Shown here: positions 35,159 through 43,154 of the stretch, one piece after another
Layout: each line of letters starts with the position of its first letter
Numbering within the stretch: the first letter of the stretch is position 1
Assembly: GCA_900753305.1 (NCBI GenBank)
Contig: CAADYR010000148.1
Location: forward strand, 1-55,508
Length of the DNA: 55,508 nt
Source: Lachnospiraceae bacterium
GTDB taxonomy: Bacteria > Bacillota > Clostridia > Lachnospirales > Lachnospiraceae
Direction: 5' to 3'
Made by a program: the position numbers and the translations under genes
The notes under the pieces: model-generated
Seen by the model: only the letters and a program-made list of their open reading frames with translations
Told to the model about the DNA's origin: nothing
The model's database searches: none

Positions 35159-36247
35159 TCAATATTCAAATGATTCCATATACTTCATGTAACGGACTAC
35201 CATGAGTGCGATCTTGAAGGTGATCGCATCTTCGAATACTCTTAAGTCCAGTCCGGTGCTCTTCTGGAGCTTATCCAGTCTGTATACAAGTGTATTTCTA
35301 TGGATAAAGAGCTGTCTGGATGTCTCGGATACATTCAGTGAATTCTCAAAGAACTTATTGATAGTAGTCAATGTCTCCTCATCAAAGTCATCAGGGCTCT
35401 TTCCACCGAAAATTTCCTTAATGAACATCTTACACAATGGAATTGGAAGCTGATAGATCAGTCTGCCGATTCCCAACTCACTGTATGCAATAATATCTCT
35501 TTCTGCGAAGAATATCTTGCCAACATCAAGTGCCATCTTTGCTTCTTTATAAGAACGGCTGACTTCTTTGATTTCCTTGACGTTCGTACCGTAAGAGATA
35601 TGTACATCCTTTATGCCTTCCTTGTTAAGGCATTCCTCTATTGCCTTGGCATATTTATCAATGTCTCTGTTCGTCTCGTTATCTGCTATTTCCTTGACTA
35701 CAATAACATTGTTCTCATCTACTGCAGTCACAAAGTCCTTACCATTCTGTCCGAAACTCTCACGAACTTTTTCCAGAATATTGGCATCCTTGCCGTTTGG
35801 AGACTCTACGATCAGAACCGCACGTTTCACATCAGTCTGGATATGCAGCTTCTTGGAACGGCTGTAGATATCTACCAGAAGCAGGTTATCAAGCAACAGG
35901 TTCTTGATAAAATTATCCTTGTCAAATCTCTCCTTGTATGCCACCATCAGGTTCTGAAGCTGAAATGCTGCCATCTTGCCTACCATGTAGGCATTCTCAC
36001 CTGCATCATTTGCGATCAGTATATATTCTAACTGCTGGTCATCATAGATCTTAAAGAACTGACAACCCTGTATCTCCTGGCTGTCTGCCGGTGATTTTAC
36101 AAATTCCAATACGGAACTTTCAAAGTTATTTCCTGTTGTTTTGGTAGAAGCCACCAATTTACCATCGATATCAGCCACGAACAGCTCAACTCTTGCTATC
36201 GCCTTAATTCCCTCGATTGTATTCTGCATAATCTGATTTGAAATCAT
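35159..36247 (-). CDS. CdaR/PucR-type transcriptional regulator (362 aa)
   Basis: The N-terminal part (VELFVADIDGKLVASTKTTG) resembles the sugar-diacid-recognition domain. A GGDEF-like linker follows (VHISYGTNVKEIKEVSRSYKEAKMALD), then a PucR C-terminal helix-turn-helix, NSLNVSETSRQLFIHRNTLVYRLDKL (about residues 305-335). Ligand and targets are unknown; members often respond to carbohydrate acids or purine metabolites. It lies upstream of ftsEX in the same direction. AAGGAGAGTGG precedes the ATG. Confidence 0.88.
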   Translation of the reverse strand: MISNQIMQNTIEGIKAIARVELFVADIDGKLVASTKTTGNNFESSVLEFVKSPADSQEIQGCQFFKIYDDQQLEYILIANDAGENAYMVGKMAAFQLQNLMVAYKERFDKDNFIKNLLLDNLLLVDIYSRSKKLHIQTDVKRAVLIVESPNGKDANILEKVRESFGQNGKDFVTAVDENNVIVVKEIADNETNRDIDKYAKAIEECLNKEGIKDVHISYGTNVKEIKEVSRSYKEAKMALDVGKIFFAERDIIAYSELGIGRLIYQLPIPLCKMFIKEIFGGKSPDDFDEETLTTINKFFENSLNVSETSRQLFIHRNTLVYRLDKLQKSTGLDLRVFEDAITFKIALMVVRYMKYMESFEY

Positions 36248-36458
36248 ATGCCACTCTCCTTACTTATACAATATCCACAAAAAAATTTAATTGCAGGTAT
36301 TCCGATTCTTCGCATTCTGAAACTATTTTAATACATTTATACAAATAAATCTATAGGAAATCCCAATTTTTTTATGCATTTTTGAATGATATTGCCAATA
36401 ATATCTTTTTTTACGCTGTATACAAGATGTACAAAAGAATTTTCCAACTTTTCCCGTC

Positions 36459-36485
36459 TAATTATCTTGCCTTTTTGACCGATAT
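36459..36485 (+). promoter_or_regulatory. Sigma-28 (SigD)-type promoter of yjfB
   Basis: TAAT (36459-36462) and CCGATAT (36479-36485) are separated by 16 bases, close to the TAAA-N15-GCCGATAA flagellar sigma consensus. It lies 46 bases ahead of a motility-type gene with a strong ribosome binding site. It is the only such match I noticed next to a gene start in the window. Confidence 0.6.
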
Positions 36486-36530
36486 ATACGTATATGGATA
36501 TTACCATATTTCAGGAAAGGAGGGATATCT

Positions 36531-36722
36531 ATGGACATCGCCGCTTTATCAATGAATTTGGCACAGACAAACCTGTTAAGTGATGTGGGAACTGCTGTTT
36601 TATCCAAATCCCTGGAACAGGCACAGAGTACAGGCAGTGCCATTACTGAAATGCTTGACGCCTCAGCAATGGAACGCTCCGTATATCCCGGACTTGGCAG
36701 CAATATTGATGTTATGGTATAA
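36531..36722 (+). CDS. YjfB-family putative motility protein (63 aa)
   Basis: The short protein starts MDIAALSMNLAQTNLLSDVG and continues SVLSK-like with VLSKSLEQAQSTGSAI, matching the YjfB family of small proteins linked to flagellar regulons. No membrane helix or cysteine is present. An excellent AAAGGAGGG lies just before the ATG, and a sigma-28-type promoter lies upstream, both supporting expression with late flagellar genes. The molecular role is unknown. A terminator follows directly. Confidence 0.85.
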   Translation: MDIAALSMNLAQTNLLSDVGTAVLSKSLEQAQSTGSAITEMLDASAMERSVYPGLGSNIDVMV

Positions 36723-36737
36723 ACTGCCCGGTACCAC

Positions 36738-36778
36738 AAAATCCCCTTTGGAATGGTTTCATTCCTTGGGGGATTTTT
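36738..36778 (+). terminator. Intrinsic terminator after yjfB
   Basis: GGAATG (36750-36755) pairs with CATTCC (36760-36765), and outside a small internal loop AAATCCCC pairs with GGGGATTT, then a T-run. It also covers the 3' end of the minus-strand pseudogene, so it may serve both directions. Confidence 0.75.
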
Positions 36779-37380
36779 CTTTGCGGACTTCATTTACCTT
36801 ATCAATTACTTCCATCAGTCCATTATTTTTGTATTCCTGTATAATTTCTTCCCATACCTCTTCTACCGGCTGCGTTCCTGTCATGATTCTCTGAAAAATG
36901 TTATTGATATCAAAAGAAAAGTCTGTTCCCAGTTCATAGAAGATTCTGGTGCACTCATAATCATAGGATGGAATCTCCATCTTACGTGCCATATCAATGC
37001 GTTCCACATCTTCGAGTACATATGCCTCCGGAACCGTCTCGGGGAAACGATAGGGACTTAAATTGCCATAATTCCAGCAGACCAGAGAAGAGAAAGTTCA
37101 TAAATGCCATCTGCTACCGCTGTATACCCTGCCACCTCATTGCTCTTACAGTATTCTTCATAAGCTTGCAGAGGCTTCTCCTGTGTCAGAGTAATCGCAC
37201 CTATCTTCATCGGTTCCCTTGTTGACACAAGTGTCAGTTTATTGGTTCCTTCTTTGAAATAAAAGGAAAAAGCATCCTGTGGAAGTTCTTCTTTCGCCTG
37301 TATAATATTCACATCCATACATCAGATAATACACCCCATCCATCTGTCCTTTCTCAATATGTTCACCACCTGTAGTTCTA
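36759..37380 (-). pseudogene. Fragment of sugar ABC transporter solute-binding protein (DUF3502-like C-terminus)
   Basis: Three frames join into one C-terminal sequence. HIEKGQMDGVYYLM is read near 37370-37325, then MDVNIIQAKEELPQDAF (frame 37058-37318), then WNYGNLSPYRFPETVPEAYV continuing into the frame 36759-37007. The first break looks like a four-base insertion near 37318; the second is a one-base shift within a T/C-rich run near 37080. The N-terminal two thirds are missing. The content (WNYGN, YECTRIFYELGTDF) fits large carbohydrate-binding lipoproteins of CUT1 systems with a DUF3502 tail. It is read as dead. Confidence 0.75.
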
Positions 37381-37541
37381 TTGTATGTAAAAAATATTTG
37401 CTTTTGTATGAAGCAAATCTCTCTCTTTTACACAGTTCATCTCTCAAAAAAGATCCTGTTTTATGTAAATATGTTCGTTACTCTGCGAAATTTGCATAAT
37501 AAGAGGAATTATTATGTCATATTTTTAGATTTATATAAGAT

Positions 37542-38378
37542 TTGTACATAGATAATAGAGATCAAATACAGTTTATGTCCATCAGCGGATTATTTCTGTG
37601 TACCGTCATTATATCCGCTCTGCTTTTGATCCATTTTACTCAGAAAATACTGATCAACAATGCAACGAATTATGTAGATATGGCATCGGACAAATTCAGC
37701 AATGAACTGGATGTCCTCTGCCTGCAATTAGATGTGATTGCCAGTCATATCCAGTCAGATTCCATGTATCAGGAACTGTTATCCACACCTGATTATCATT
37801 CTCTGGCGCCCTATACGATTAGTGAGATCTCTCAGAATGTATCTTATTTGAAATCTCTTTATCCTGATATCGTAGATATCGCTTTTGCAAATGATCTGGT
37901 GCACTGGTCAACCCTGTTCTCAGAATCCGACCTTCATACATTATATGAAGAAGCTCTTAATTGCAGCCATATCTATTCCAATGGTCGCTCCATAGGCTGT
38001 GCTTTTATCTCACCGGATATCAACAAATTAAATATGGAGGGCTTCTCTCAGGATTCCCCTGCTTCTTATTTTCTTATGGATACTGTCGGTAATCTCTATC
38101 CGATCAGTGCTGGCAGTGAATACTCTGATACCATTCTCGCTTCCTGTCAGGATGCTTTGCAGGAGGCTGCCAAAGAATCCTCTGATGCAGAACATTCTCT
38201 GATACTGAACAGACATTTTTCTATTCAGATGGATTATTCTGATACCGCACAGTGCTACATTATCAGCGCAGTATATATCCCCGCCATCAGCAAAATGCTC
38301 CATGGCATGAAAGAGCAGATGTTCCTGATCATTCTACTGATCATAGTATTCTTTATGACGCTGCTCTGGAATCTATGA
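37542..38378 (+). pseudogene. YesM-type sensor histidine kinase remnant (sensor part only)
   Basis: The frame shows a membrane helix (GLFLCTVIISALLLIHFTQ), an extracytoplasmic Cache-like region of about 210 residues (DMASDKFSNELDVL, YLKSLYPDIVDIAFANDL) and a second helix (MFLIILLIIVFFMTLLW), then stops. HAMP, phosphoacceptor histidine and ATPase domains are absent. The start is unclear: TTG at 37542 follows an in-frame stop, and the ATG at 37575 lacks a ribosome binding site, so the N-terminus may also be cut. The sequence runs directly into response-regulator sequence, showing a deletion that removed the kinase core. Confidence 0.75.
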
Positions 38379-39081
38379 AAGAACATATTGACTGGGAGCA
38401 GTACGGCACACAGGTTGCCTACACTGCTCTTACAGGGAAACAGGCTTATGACATTCTTACGACCAGCACACCGGATATTGCTATCCTCGATATCCGCATG
38501 CCCGGTTACAGTGGTCTGGAACTGAGCCATATCATATCTCAGAGCAAACTGAAAACACAGGTCATTATCGTCAGTGGATATGCGGAATTCTCTTATGCGC
38601 AGAAAGCGATTCAGTATGGTGTTCTGGGATATTGTCTCAAACCGGTAGAATATGATGAAATTACTTCCTTGTTGTTAAAGGCAGTCAGAAATCTGCAAAA
38701 GCAGACACATTTCGCAACCTGTCTGCCCAGGAGAGTGTTCACGGTATCGGCTATCAGGATACTCCTATTACCCCTGCACAGCTCCGTACGGCATTGTATC
38801 GCTGTCTTGCCATGGCATATCAGTTTTTTATTGATGCAGACTGTCGTTTATGCTGTCACTACCATGACTTTGCCAGTCTGCCTTTTATGTCACGGCTTCA
38901 AAATGCTCTGGATTTTGGTGATAAACTGCGTATCGACACTGCCAAGAAATTGCTGACTACAACAAATAGCTCCATTAATGATGTGTCGATACAGGCTGGA
39001 TTTAATGATTACTTTTACTTTTTAAAGACTTTTAAGAAATATACGGGTAAGACCCCCAGTGAATTCAGGAACGAAGTCTGA
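38356..39081 (+). pseudogene. YesN-type response regulator remnant (receiver plus AraC end, internal loss)
   Basis: The receiver begins mid-domain at SMKEHIDWEQYGTQVAYTA, with IAILDIRMPGYSGLEL and QVIIVSGYAEFSYAQKAIQ intact. After LLLKAVRNLQKQ, near 38706, the frame shifts. A second frame holds ALDFGDKLRIDTAKKLL and the AraC helix-turn-helix end DVSIQAGFNDYFYFLKTFKKYTG up to 39081. The large middle region normal in YesN proteins is missing. N-terminal residues holding the acidic pocket are lost to the deletion that also truncated the kinase. It overlaps the cvfB 3' end by 17 bases. Confidence 0.75.
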
Positions 39082-39907
39082 TGCAGTTTTCCTTGATCTC
39101 GATCCTGCCATTTTTCAGCAGATTACCAACTGCACGTTTAAACTCATTCTTGCTCATCTGTGTCTCGCGCTTAATAACTTCCGGATTTGCTCTGTCCGTA
39201 AAAGGCAGTACACCATCGAAACTATCCATGATCTGCAGAATTCTGACTGCATCCTTCTCAATCTGCAGATATGCCTTTTCACGGACACTCAGATCCAGCT
39301 TACCATCCGGTTTCACACCTGTTACTCGGGCATGTACAGTATCTCCAATGCGAAGTTCTCCGACAACTTCTTTCTTGGGAATCAGTGCAGAATAGATATT
39401 ATCTACTGCCACAAACACCCCGAAGTTATCACTGGTCTGATAGATCATGCCAGTTACCATATCATCCTTCTGGTAATTACTGTCTTTGCGAAGATACTCA
39501 TAGACATTCATCGTAGCTGCCAGTCTGCTGCTCTTGTCAATGTAGAGCGCAACCAGAATCTCTTCGCCCTCTTTTACCTTTCTTGTCTGTTCTTTATATG
39601 GAAGCAGAATATCTTTTTCCAGCCCCCAATCCAGAAAAGCTCCAATTTTAGTCACCTGTGATACTGTCAGAAATCCTACTTCACCTACCATCAGCTTAGG
39701 TATATTGGTGGTAGCGATCAGTCTGTCCTTGGAATCTTTATACAAAAATACTTCTATTGTATCTCCAATATTACAGTTCTCCGGTACCTGCTTCTTGGGC
39801 AAAAGTACTCTCTCATCCATAGATGCATTCTGATCTTCTCCCAGATATACACCGAACTCCACTGTTTTTACCACGATCAATTTCTGTTTTCTTCCTAATT
39901 GAAACAT
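39065..39907 (-). CDS. cvfB: CvfB/YitL-family S1 RNA-binding protein
   Basis: Tandem S1-like domains are visible: GFLTVSQVTKIGAFLDWGLEKDILLPYKEQ and DNFGVFVAVDNIYSALIPKKEV with GDTVHARVTGVKPDGKLDLSV. A winged-helix end follows (RETQMSKNEFKRAVGNLLKNGRI). This is the CvfB architecture, known as a virulence-gene regulator in Staphylococcus and RNA-binding in vitro. The 280-residue length is standard. AAAGGAGG precedes the ATG; it appears to be a single-gene unit converging on the pseudogene. Confidence 0.93.
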   Translation of the reverse strand: MFQLGRKQKLIVVKTVEFGVYLGEDQNASMDERVLLPKKQVPENCNIGDTIEVFLYKDSKDRLIATTNIPKLMVGEVGFLTVSQVTKIGAFLDWGLEKDILLPYKEQTRKVKEGEEILVALYIDKSSRLAATMNVYEYLRKDSNYQKDDMVTGMIYQTSDNFGVFVAVDNIYSALIPKKEVVGELRIGDTVHARVTGVKPDGKLDLSVREKAYLQIEKDAVRILQIMDSFDGVLPFTDRANPEVIKRETQMSKNEFKRAVGNLLKNGRIEIKENCIRLRS

Positions 39908-40028
39908 ACCGTCCTCCTTTAAAACTCTGTGCAGCTATTTCTGTTCCAGTCAGAGCTGCACTTTCATTCCATGCGCACCATCACGCACTCCGTGTTGCTT
40001 ATCTGTTCTTACACATTCATGTGTAAAT

Positions 40029-40059
40029 AAAAAGCTCCCGATACTTTCGAGAGCTTTTT
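40029..40059 (-). terminator. Intrinsic terminator of the tRNA-Gln gene
   Basis: AAAAAGCTC (40029-40037) pairs with GAGCTTTTT (40051-40059), extendable by inner C-G pairs, ending in a T-run on the minus strand. It begins 5 bases after the tRNA discriminator base. Confidence 0.85.
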
Positions 40060-40063
40060 GTAG

Positions 40064-40136
40064 CAGCGCTACAAGGATTCGAACCTTGAAAATGACGGAG
40101 TCAGAGTCCGTTGCCTTACCGTTTGGCGATAGCGCT
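40064..40136 (-). tRNA. tRNA-Gln (anticodon CUG)
   Basis: A full cloverleaf is readable on the minus strand: acceptor AGCGCTA/TAGCGCT, D arm GCC/GGC, anticodon stem ACGGA/TCCGT with loop CTCTGAC (anticodon CTG, reading CAG), and T arm CAAGG/CCTTG with loop TTCGAAT. The 6-base variable loop (CATTTT) is one longer than usual. After discriminator G the genome reads CTA, so the CCA end is not encoded. It has its own promoter and terminator. Confidence 0.92.
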
Positions 40137-40178
40137 ATATTTTGTTAAGTGACTGGGTAACTCATCAGCACAATGGAT

Positions 40179-40207
40179 AGTATATAACAGTCTTCTAAAA
40201 AATGCAA
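40179..40207 (-). promoter_or_regulatory. Promoter of the tRNA-Gln gene
   Basis: TTGCAT (40202-40207) and TATACT (40179-40184) on the minus strand are 17 bases apart. The tRNA 5' end lies about 40 bases downstream, leaving a short leader for RNase P removal. Confidence 0.65.
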
Positions 40208-40237
40208 GTACTTTTTTAAATTTTTTTAAAAATTTTA

Positions 40238-40260
40238 GGGCAGGTCTTTTCGGCCTGCCC
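40238..40260 (-). terminator. Intrinsic terminator after the L25 gene
   Basis: GGGCAGG (40238-40244) pairs with CCTGCCC (40254-40260), followed on the minus strand by an A/T-rich stretch with T-runs. It sits 12 bases past the stop of the L25 gene. Confidence 0.75.
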
Positions 40261-40272
40261 TGCTCATTTTAT

Positions 40273-40869
40273 CTATTTCGTTGCTGTCTCTTCTGCATCT
40301 TCTTCTGTTGCGTCATCATCTGTATTATTGTGTACTGCAATCACATTTACGATAATGGATTCCGGATTTGTCATGATGCTGACATCCTTGTTCTTTGCAA
40401 TTTCAAGATCCTTAACTCTGATGCAGTCTCCTAAATGAAGATTGCCACAGTCTACATCGATCTTATCTACCAGTGCGCTTGGGTATGCCTTATAAGATAC
40501 TTCTTTCAGTATCTGTTCCAGAACACCCTCTACAACGTTTTCTGTGTTGTGAAGAACGATCTCTGCTACAGAATGAACCTTCTCATTGCTTACCAGTGCC
40601 TGGAAGTCAATCTCCAGTGTCTGATTCTTGGTTGCATCGAAGTCAATCTCCTTGATCAGTACATCATACATCTTGCCTTCTACATCCAGCATGATCTGTG
40701 TACCTTTCATGCATCCACGCAAAGTTCTCTCAGCCTCTAAGCGTTCAATCTTAAGTGGTATAGAACCTTCAATCTCCTTACCGAAAAGATTACCGGTAAT
40801 ATAACCTTCTCTTCTCAGTTTCTTTGCCTTTGTTTCCATGTCTCTTTTTTGTACCTTTAAAGTAGTCAT
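40273..40869 (-). CDS. rplY: 50S ribosomal protein L25/general stress protein Ctc
   Basis: The N-terminal L25 domain includes MTTLKVQKRDMETKAKKLRREG and VLIKEIDFDATKNQTLEIDFQAL. The C-terminal TL5 beta domain includes VDKIDVDCGNLHLGDCIRVKDLE, ending in an acidic tail. The 198-residue length is that of the long Ctc form, which binds 5S rRNA; in Bacillus Ctc is stress-induced. The tail (TDDDATEEDAEETATK) is typical. It is a single-gene transcript with a sigma-A promoter at 40963-40991 and a terminator; GGAGG is ahead of the ATG. Confidence 0.94.
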   Translation of the reverse strand: MTTLKVQKRDMETKAKKLRREGYITGNLFGKEIEGSIPLKIERLEAERTLRGCMKGTQIMLDVEGKMYDVLIKEIDFDATKNQTLEIDFQALVSNEKVHSVAEIVLHNTENVVEGVLEQILKEVSYKAYPSALVDKIDVDCGNLHLGDCIRVKDLEIAKNKDVSIMTNPESIIVNVIAVHNNTDDDATEEDAEETATK

Positions 40870-40962
40870 TTGTCTTTTCCTCCAATTCTACAAATAGAGA
40901 ACCCGGAGCGTTGGGGGCTTAGGATTTATTCAATTCATGTCCCTTTCCTTTGTTCTACCTGT

Positions 40963-40991
40963 GTTATAGCACTCCATTTAGCAAAGGTCAA
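40963..40991 (-). promoter_or_regulatory. Sigma-A-type promoter of the L25 gene
   Basis: TTGACC (40986-40991) and TATAAC (40963-40968) on the minus strand are 17 bases apart. The leader to the ATG is about 90 bases, without a clear structure. Confidence 0.6.
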
Positions 40992-41026
40992 TAGCTGTAT
41001 TCGCATTTTATACTTTTTTTATAATT

Positions 41027-42373
41027 CTATTGTTTATAGAAAATCTGGGACTGTGCATTGCACCAGAAATATCCATCTCTGTACCCTGCCACATAATAGG
41101 CAAGAGGCCCGGAATCTCTGCCATTGATATAAATGGCAAGTTCAGGACACAGCCCTTTGGCTGAACGATCTATCAATTCCCATTCATACAGTTCATCTCC
41201 ATACAGATCAAGATAAGGTATATATACATATGCTCCCTGACCGGTCAGACGAAATGCCTCTTTCATCTCAGGATCATACCAGGTTCCTGTAAAATCCTGA
41301 TTCATGGTCTGGCTAAAGTCATCAAATCCACTGGCATCCACATCATCTGCAGTTTTGGTAAAAGTGTCATACTCCTGTGCAGTAATCTTCTGCGTTACTT
41401 CATTTTCTATTGCAGTGATCTGTTCCTCCTCTATGGTTTTTTCCATAGCACCCTTATCCGTGAAAATGTCTGCTGTACAGGTATCACCAAAATCCGCCGC
41501 TGTAAAAGTAAAATCTATGATTCCTCCCGCATAAGGCTGCAATACATATTGTCCTGATGTAAAGCCAAATCCTGTATCTGTAATATAAAAGGTAGGGATC
41601 ATGGGATCATTTTCTGTATCACTCCATGTAAAATCTCCGTAAATTGCCGAAAAAACTTCTTTTCTGTCTTCTGTTCCATCCAGCACGACAAGTGGAAGGC
41701 TGTTCTGATAGTCATCAAAGAAGCACTGTTCCTCCTGCTGCATCTGCTTTGCTTTTACTGCCACCAGTCTCTCTGCTCTTTCCCTGAAACCTTCCCCTAA
41801 CCGGGCAAAGGTAATCTTTTCTCCCGTAGCTGTGAAATAATTAAAATAATTTACATTAAACCAGCCATGCGCACCACCATCATATCCTTCATCTGTCATC
41901 ATAATACTGATAACCTGCGCATCCGCGCGAAGTACATTCATGGAAATGATCTCATAACTGGGCTCCATATCTGCTGAATCTTCATATACCATACCAAAAT
42001 CGCCCTGAGCCAGATTATCTACAAAGCTGTCAATATAAGAATCCAGCTCATTCTGGATCGCACTTTGTGCCTCTTCATTTCCCTGAATAGACACAATCGG
42101 TCTATCATACTCATAGGTATACTTGACGTCCTTACGACTTTCATCACTTGCACCTTCATAATGTTCCGAAGTAATAGCGACTGTCAGTTCTGCTGTATCT
42201 GTCTGTGTTTCCGTTATCTGAGTCTGTGTCTTGTCAGTTCCCTGTTCTTCCTCCGGTGTCTGTATCTCTCCACTCTGAAATACTTCCGTTTCCGTTGCCG
42301 CAGTTTCCAACCCGCCACAACCTGTAAATACCATACTTACTGCCAATACCAGTGTTACAACTTTCTTTTTCAT
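41027..42373 (-). CDS. Lipoprotein with DUF4163/DUF3298-like (PdaC/RsiV-type) domain
   Basis: A lipoprotein signal (VLAVSMVFTGCGG, Cys near residue 19) is followed by a Thr/Glu-rich linker. The domain has YEYDRPIVSIQGNEEAQSAIQNEL and DEGYDGGAHGWFNVNYFNYFTATGEKI; the GGAH...NYFNYFTATGE block is diagnostic of the DUF3298 fold found in PdaC and RsiV. About 150 extra C-terminal residues show no recognised motif. Relatives bind lysozyme or sit beside peptidoglycan deacetylases, but the deacetylase domain is absent. It follows an unknown gene by 26 bases. Confidence 0.82.
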   Translation of the reverse strand: MKKKVVTLVLAVSMVFTGCGGLETAATETEVFQSGEIQTPEEEQGTDKTQTQITETQTDTAELTVAITSEHYEGASDESRKDVKYTYEYDRPIVSIQGNEEAQSAIQNELDSYIDSFVDNLAQGDFGMVYEDSADMEPSYEIISMNVLRADAQVISIMMTDEGYDGGAHGWFNVNYFNYFTATGEKITFARLGEGFRERAERLVAVKAKQMQQEEQCFFDDYQNSLPLVVLDGTEDRKEVFSAIYGDFTWSDTENDPMIPTFYITDTGFGFTSGQYVLQPYAGGIIDFTFTAADFGDTCTADIFTDKGAMEKTIEEEQITAIENEVTQKITAQEYDTFTKTADDVDASGFDDFSQTMNQDFTGTWYDPEMKEAFRLTGQGAYVYIPYLDLYGDELYEWELIDRSAKGLCPELAIYINGRDSGPLAYYVAGYRDGYFWCNAQSQIFYKQ

Positions 42374-42399
42374 CTGCTTCTCGCTCCCTGTGTGGCAGA

Positions 42400-43026
42400 C
42401 TATTCCCGGGGTTCCTCTCCGACATGCATACCTGCTTCTTCTATCTCTTCCTCAGTCTTTTGTACCTTGGCATCATCTGCCAGGGCCCTCAGAATGCAGT
42501 TCACATCTTCTGGTGAGAACATTCCCATAGCCTGCGATAAATCTCCTATGTTCTCACGGTTCACGTACAAAGTACCACCTCCACTAAGTCTTACAGTGAT
42601 GACCTTACTCTTATCCGATACATCGCCAAGAGATATGGCATTATGCTCTGTATCGCACGCGAACACTACCCCATTATATTCAATGACACCATCCTTTGCA
42701 AGATATTCATATGGGCAGGACTGCTGATACCCTCCATTCAATTTCTGATACATTGGATTTGCCCTGGAGAGTGCTGCTTCATATGCCTGCTGCTGTTCTT
42801 CTGCTTTGTCCTTTCTTACTTCCTGTTCTTCCTTGATTTCATCTATCTGCTCATCTACCTTACCGATCAGTTTATCCCACTCACTGTTAGTAAAAGAATT
42901 TCCTCCAATTGCAAAGCTCTCCTGTGTTTCTCCCCTTTGCAGCTTATCTGCAATTTCATTTTTCTTTGCAGTAATACACGACATCAATTCTGTTTTAGAC
43001 ATGTTTTGAACCATTGACATTTCCAT
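42400..43026 (-). CDS. Unrecognised soluble protein, 208 aa, coiled-coil N-terminal half
   Basis: I do not recognise a named family. Features: a Met-rich start with several candidate ATGs (43026, 43014, 43002), a segment ESFAIGGNSFTNSEWDKLIG, then charged coiled coil (EQIDEIKEEQEVRKDKAEEQQ, about residues 58-80). A compact C-terminal part follows with SLGDVSDKSKVITVRLSGGG and LYVNRENIGDLSQAMGMF. There is no signal peptide or membrane helix, so it is probably cytoplasmic. It pairs with the downstream DUF3298-like lipoprotein. Confidence 0.75.
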   Translation of the reverse strand: MEMSMVQNMSKTELMSCITAKKNEIADKLQRGETQESFAIGGNSFTNSEWDKLIGKVDEQIDEIKEEQEVRKDKAEEQQQAYEAALSRANPMYQKLNGGYQQSCPYEYLAKDGVIEYNGVVFACDTEHNAISLGDVSDKSKVITVRLSGGGTLYVNRENIGDLSQAMGMFSPEDVNCILRALADDAKVQKTEEEIEEAGMHVGEEPRE

Positions 43027-43063
43027 TCTCTCTACCTCTTCCTACAGTTAAATTTTAATACAA

Positions 43064-43097
43064 AAGGACAGCATTCCATTACAGAATCGCTGTCCTT
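43064..43097 (-). terminator. Intrinsic terminator after mgtC
   Basis: AAGGACAGC (43064-43072) pairs perfectly with GCTGTCCTT (43089-43097), with TTTT following on the minus strand. It lies about 58 bases past the mgtC stop and separates the transporter operon from the next gene. Confidence 0.8.
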
Positions 43098-43154
43098 AGC
43101 TCATTCCATGTATCCATACAGTATGTATATCGTACATTTTGAATGAAGATATTA

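Noticed and set aside
36458..36793. Open frame of 111 codons on the minus strand opposite yjfB
   Set aside because: It is antisense to a gene with a strong ribosome binding site, promoter and terminator, has no start signal and no family-like sequence.
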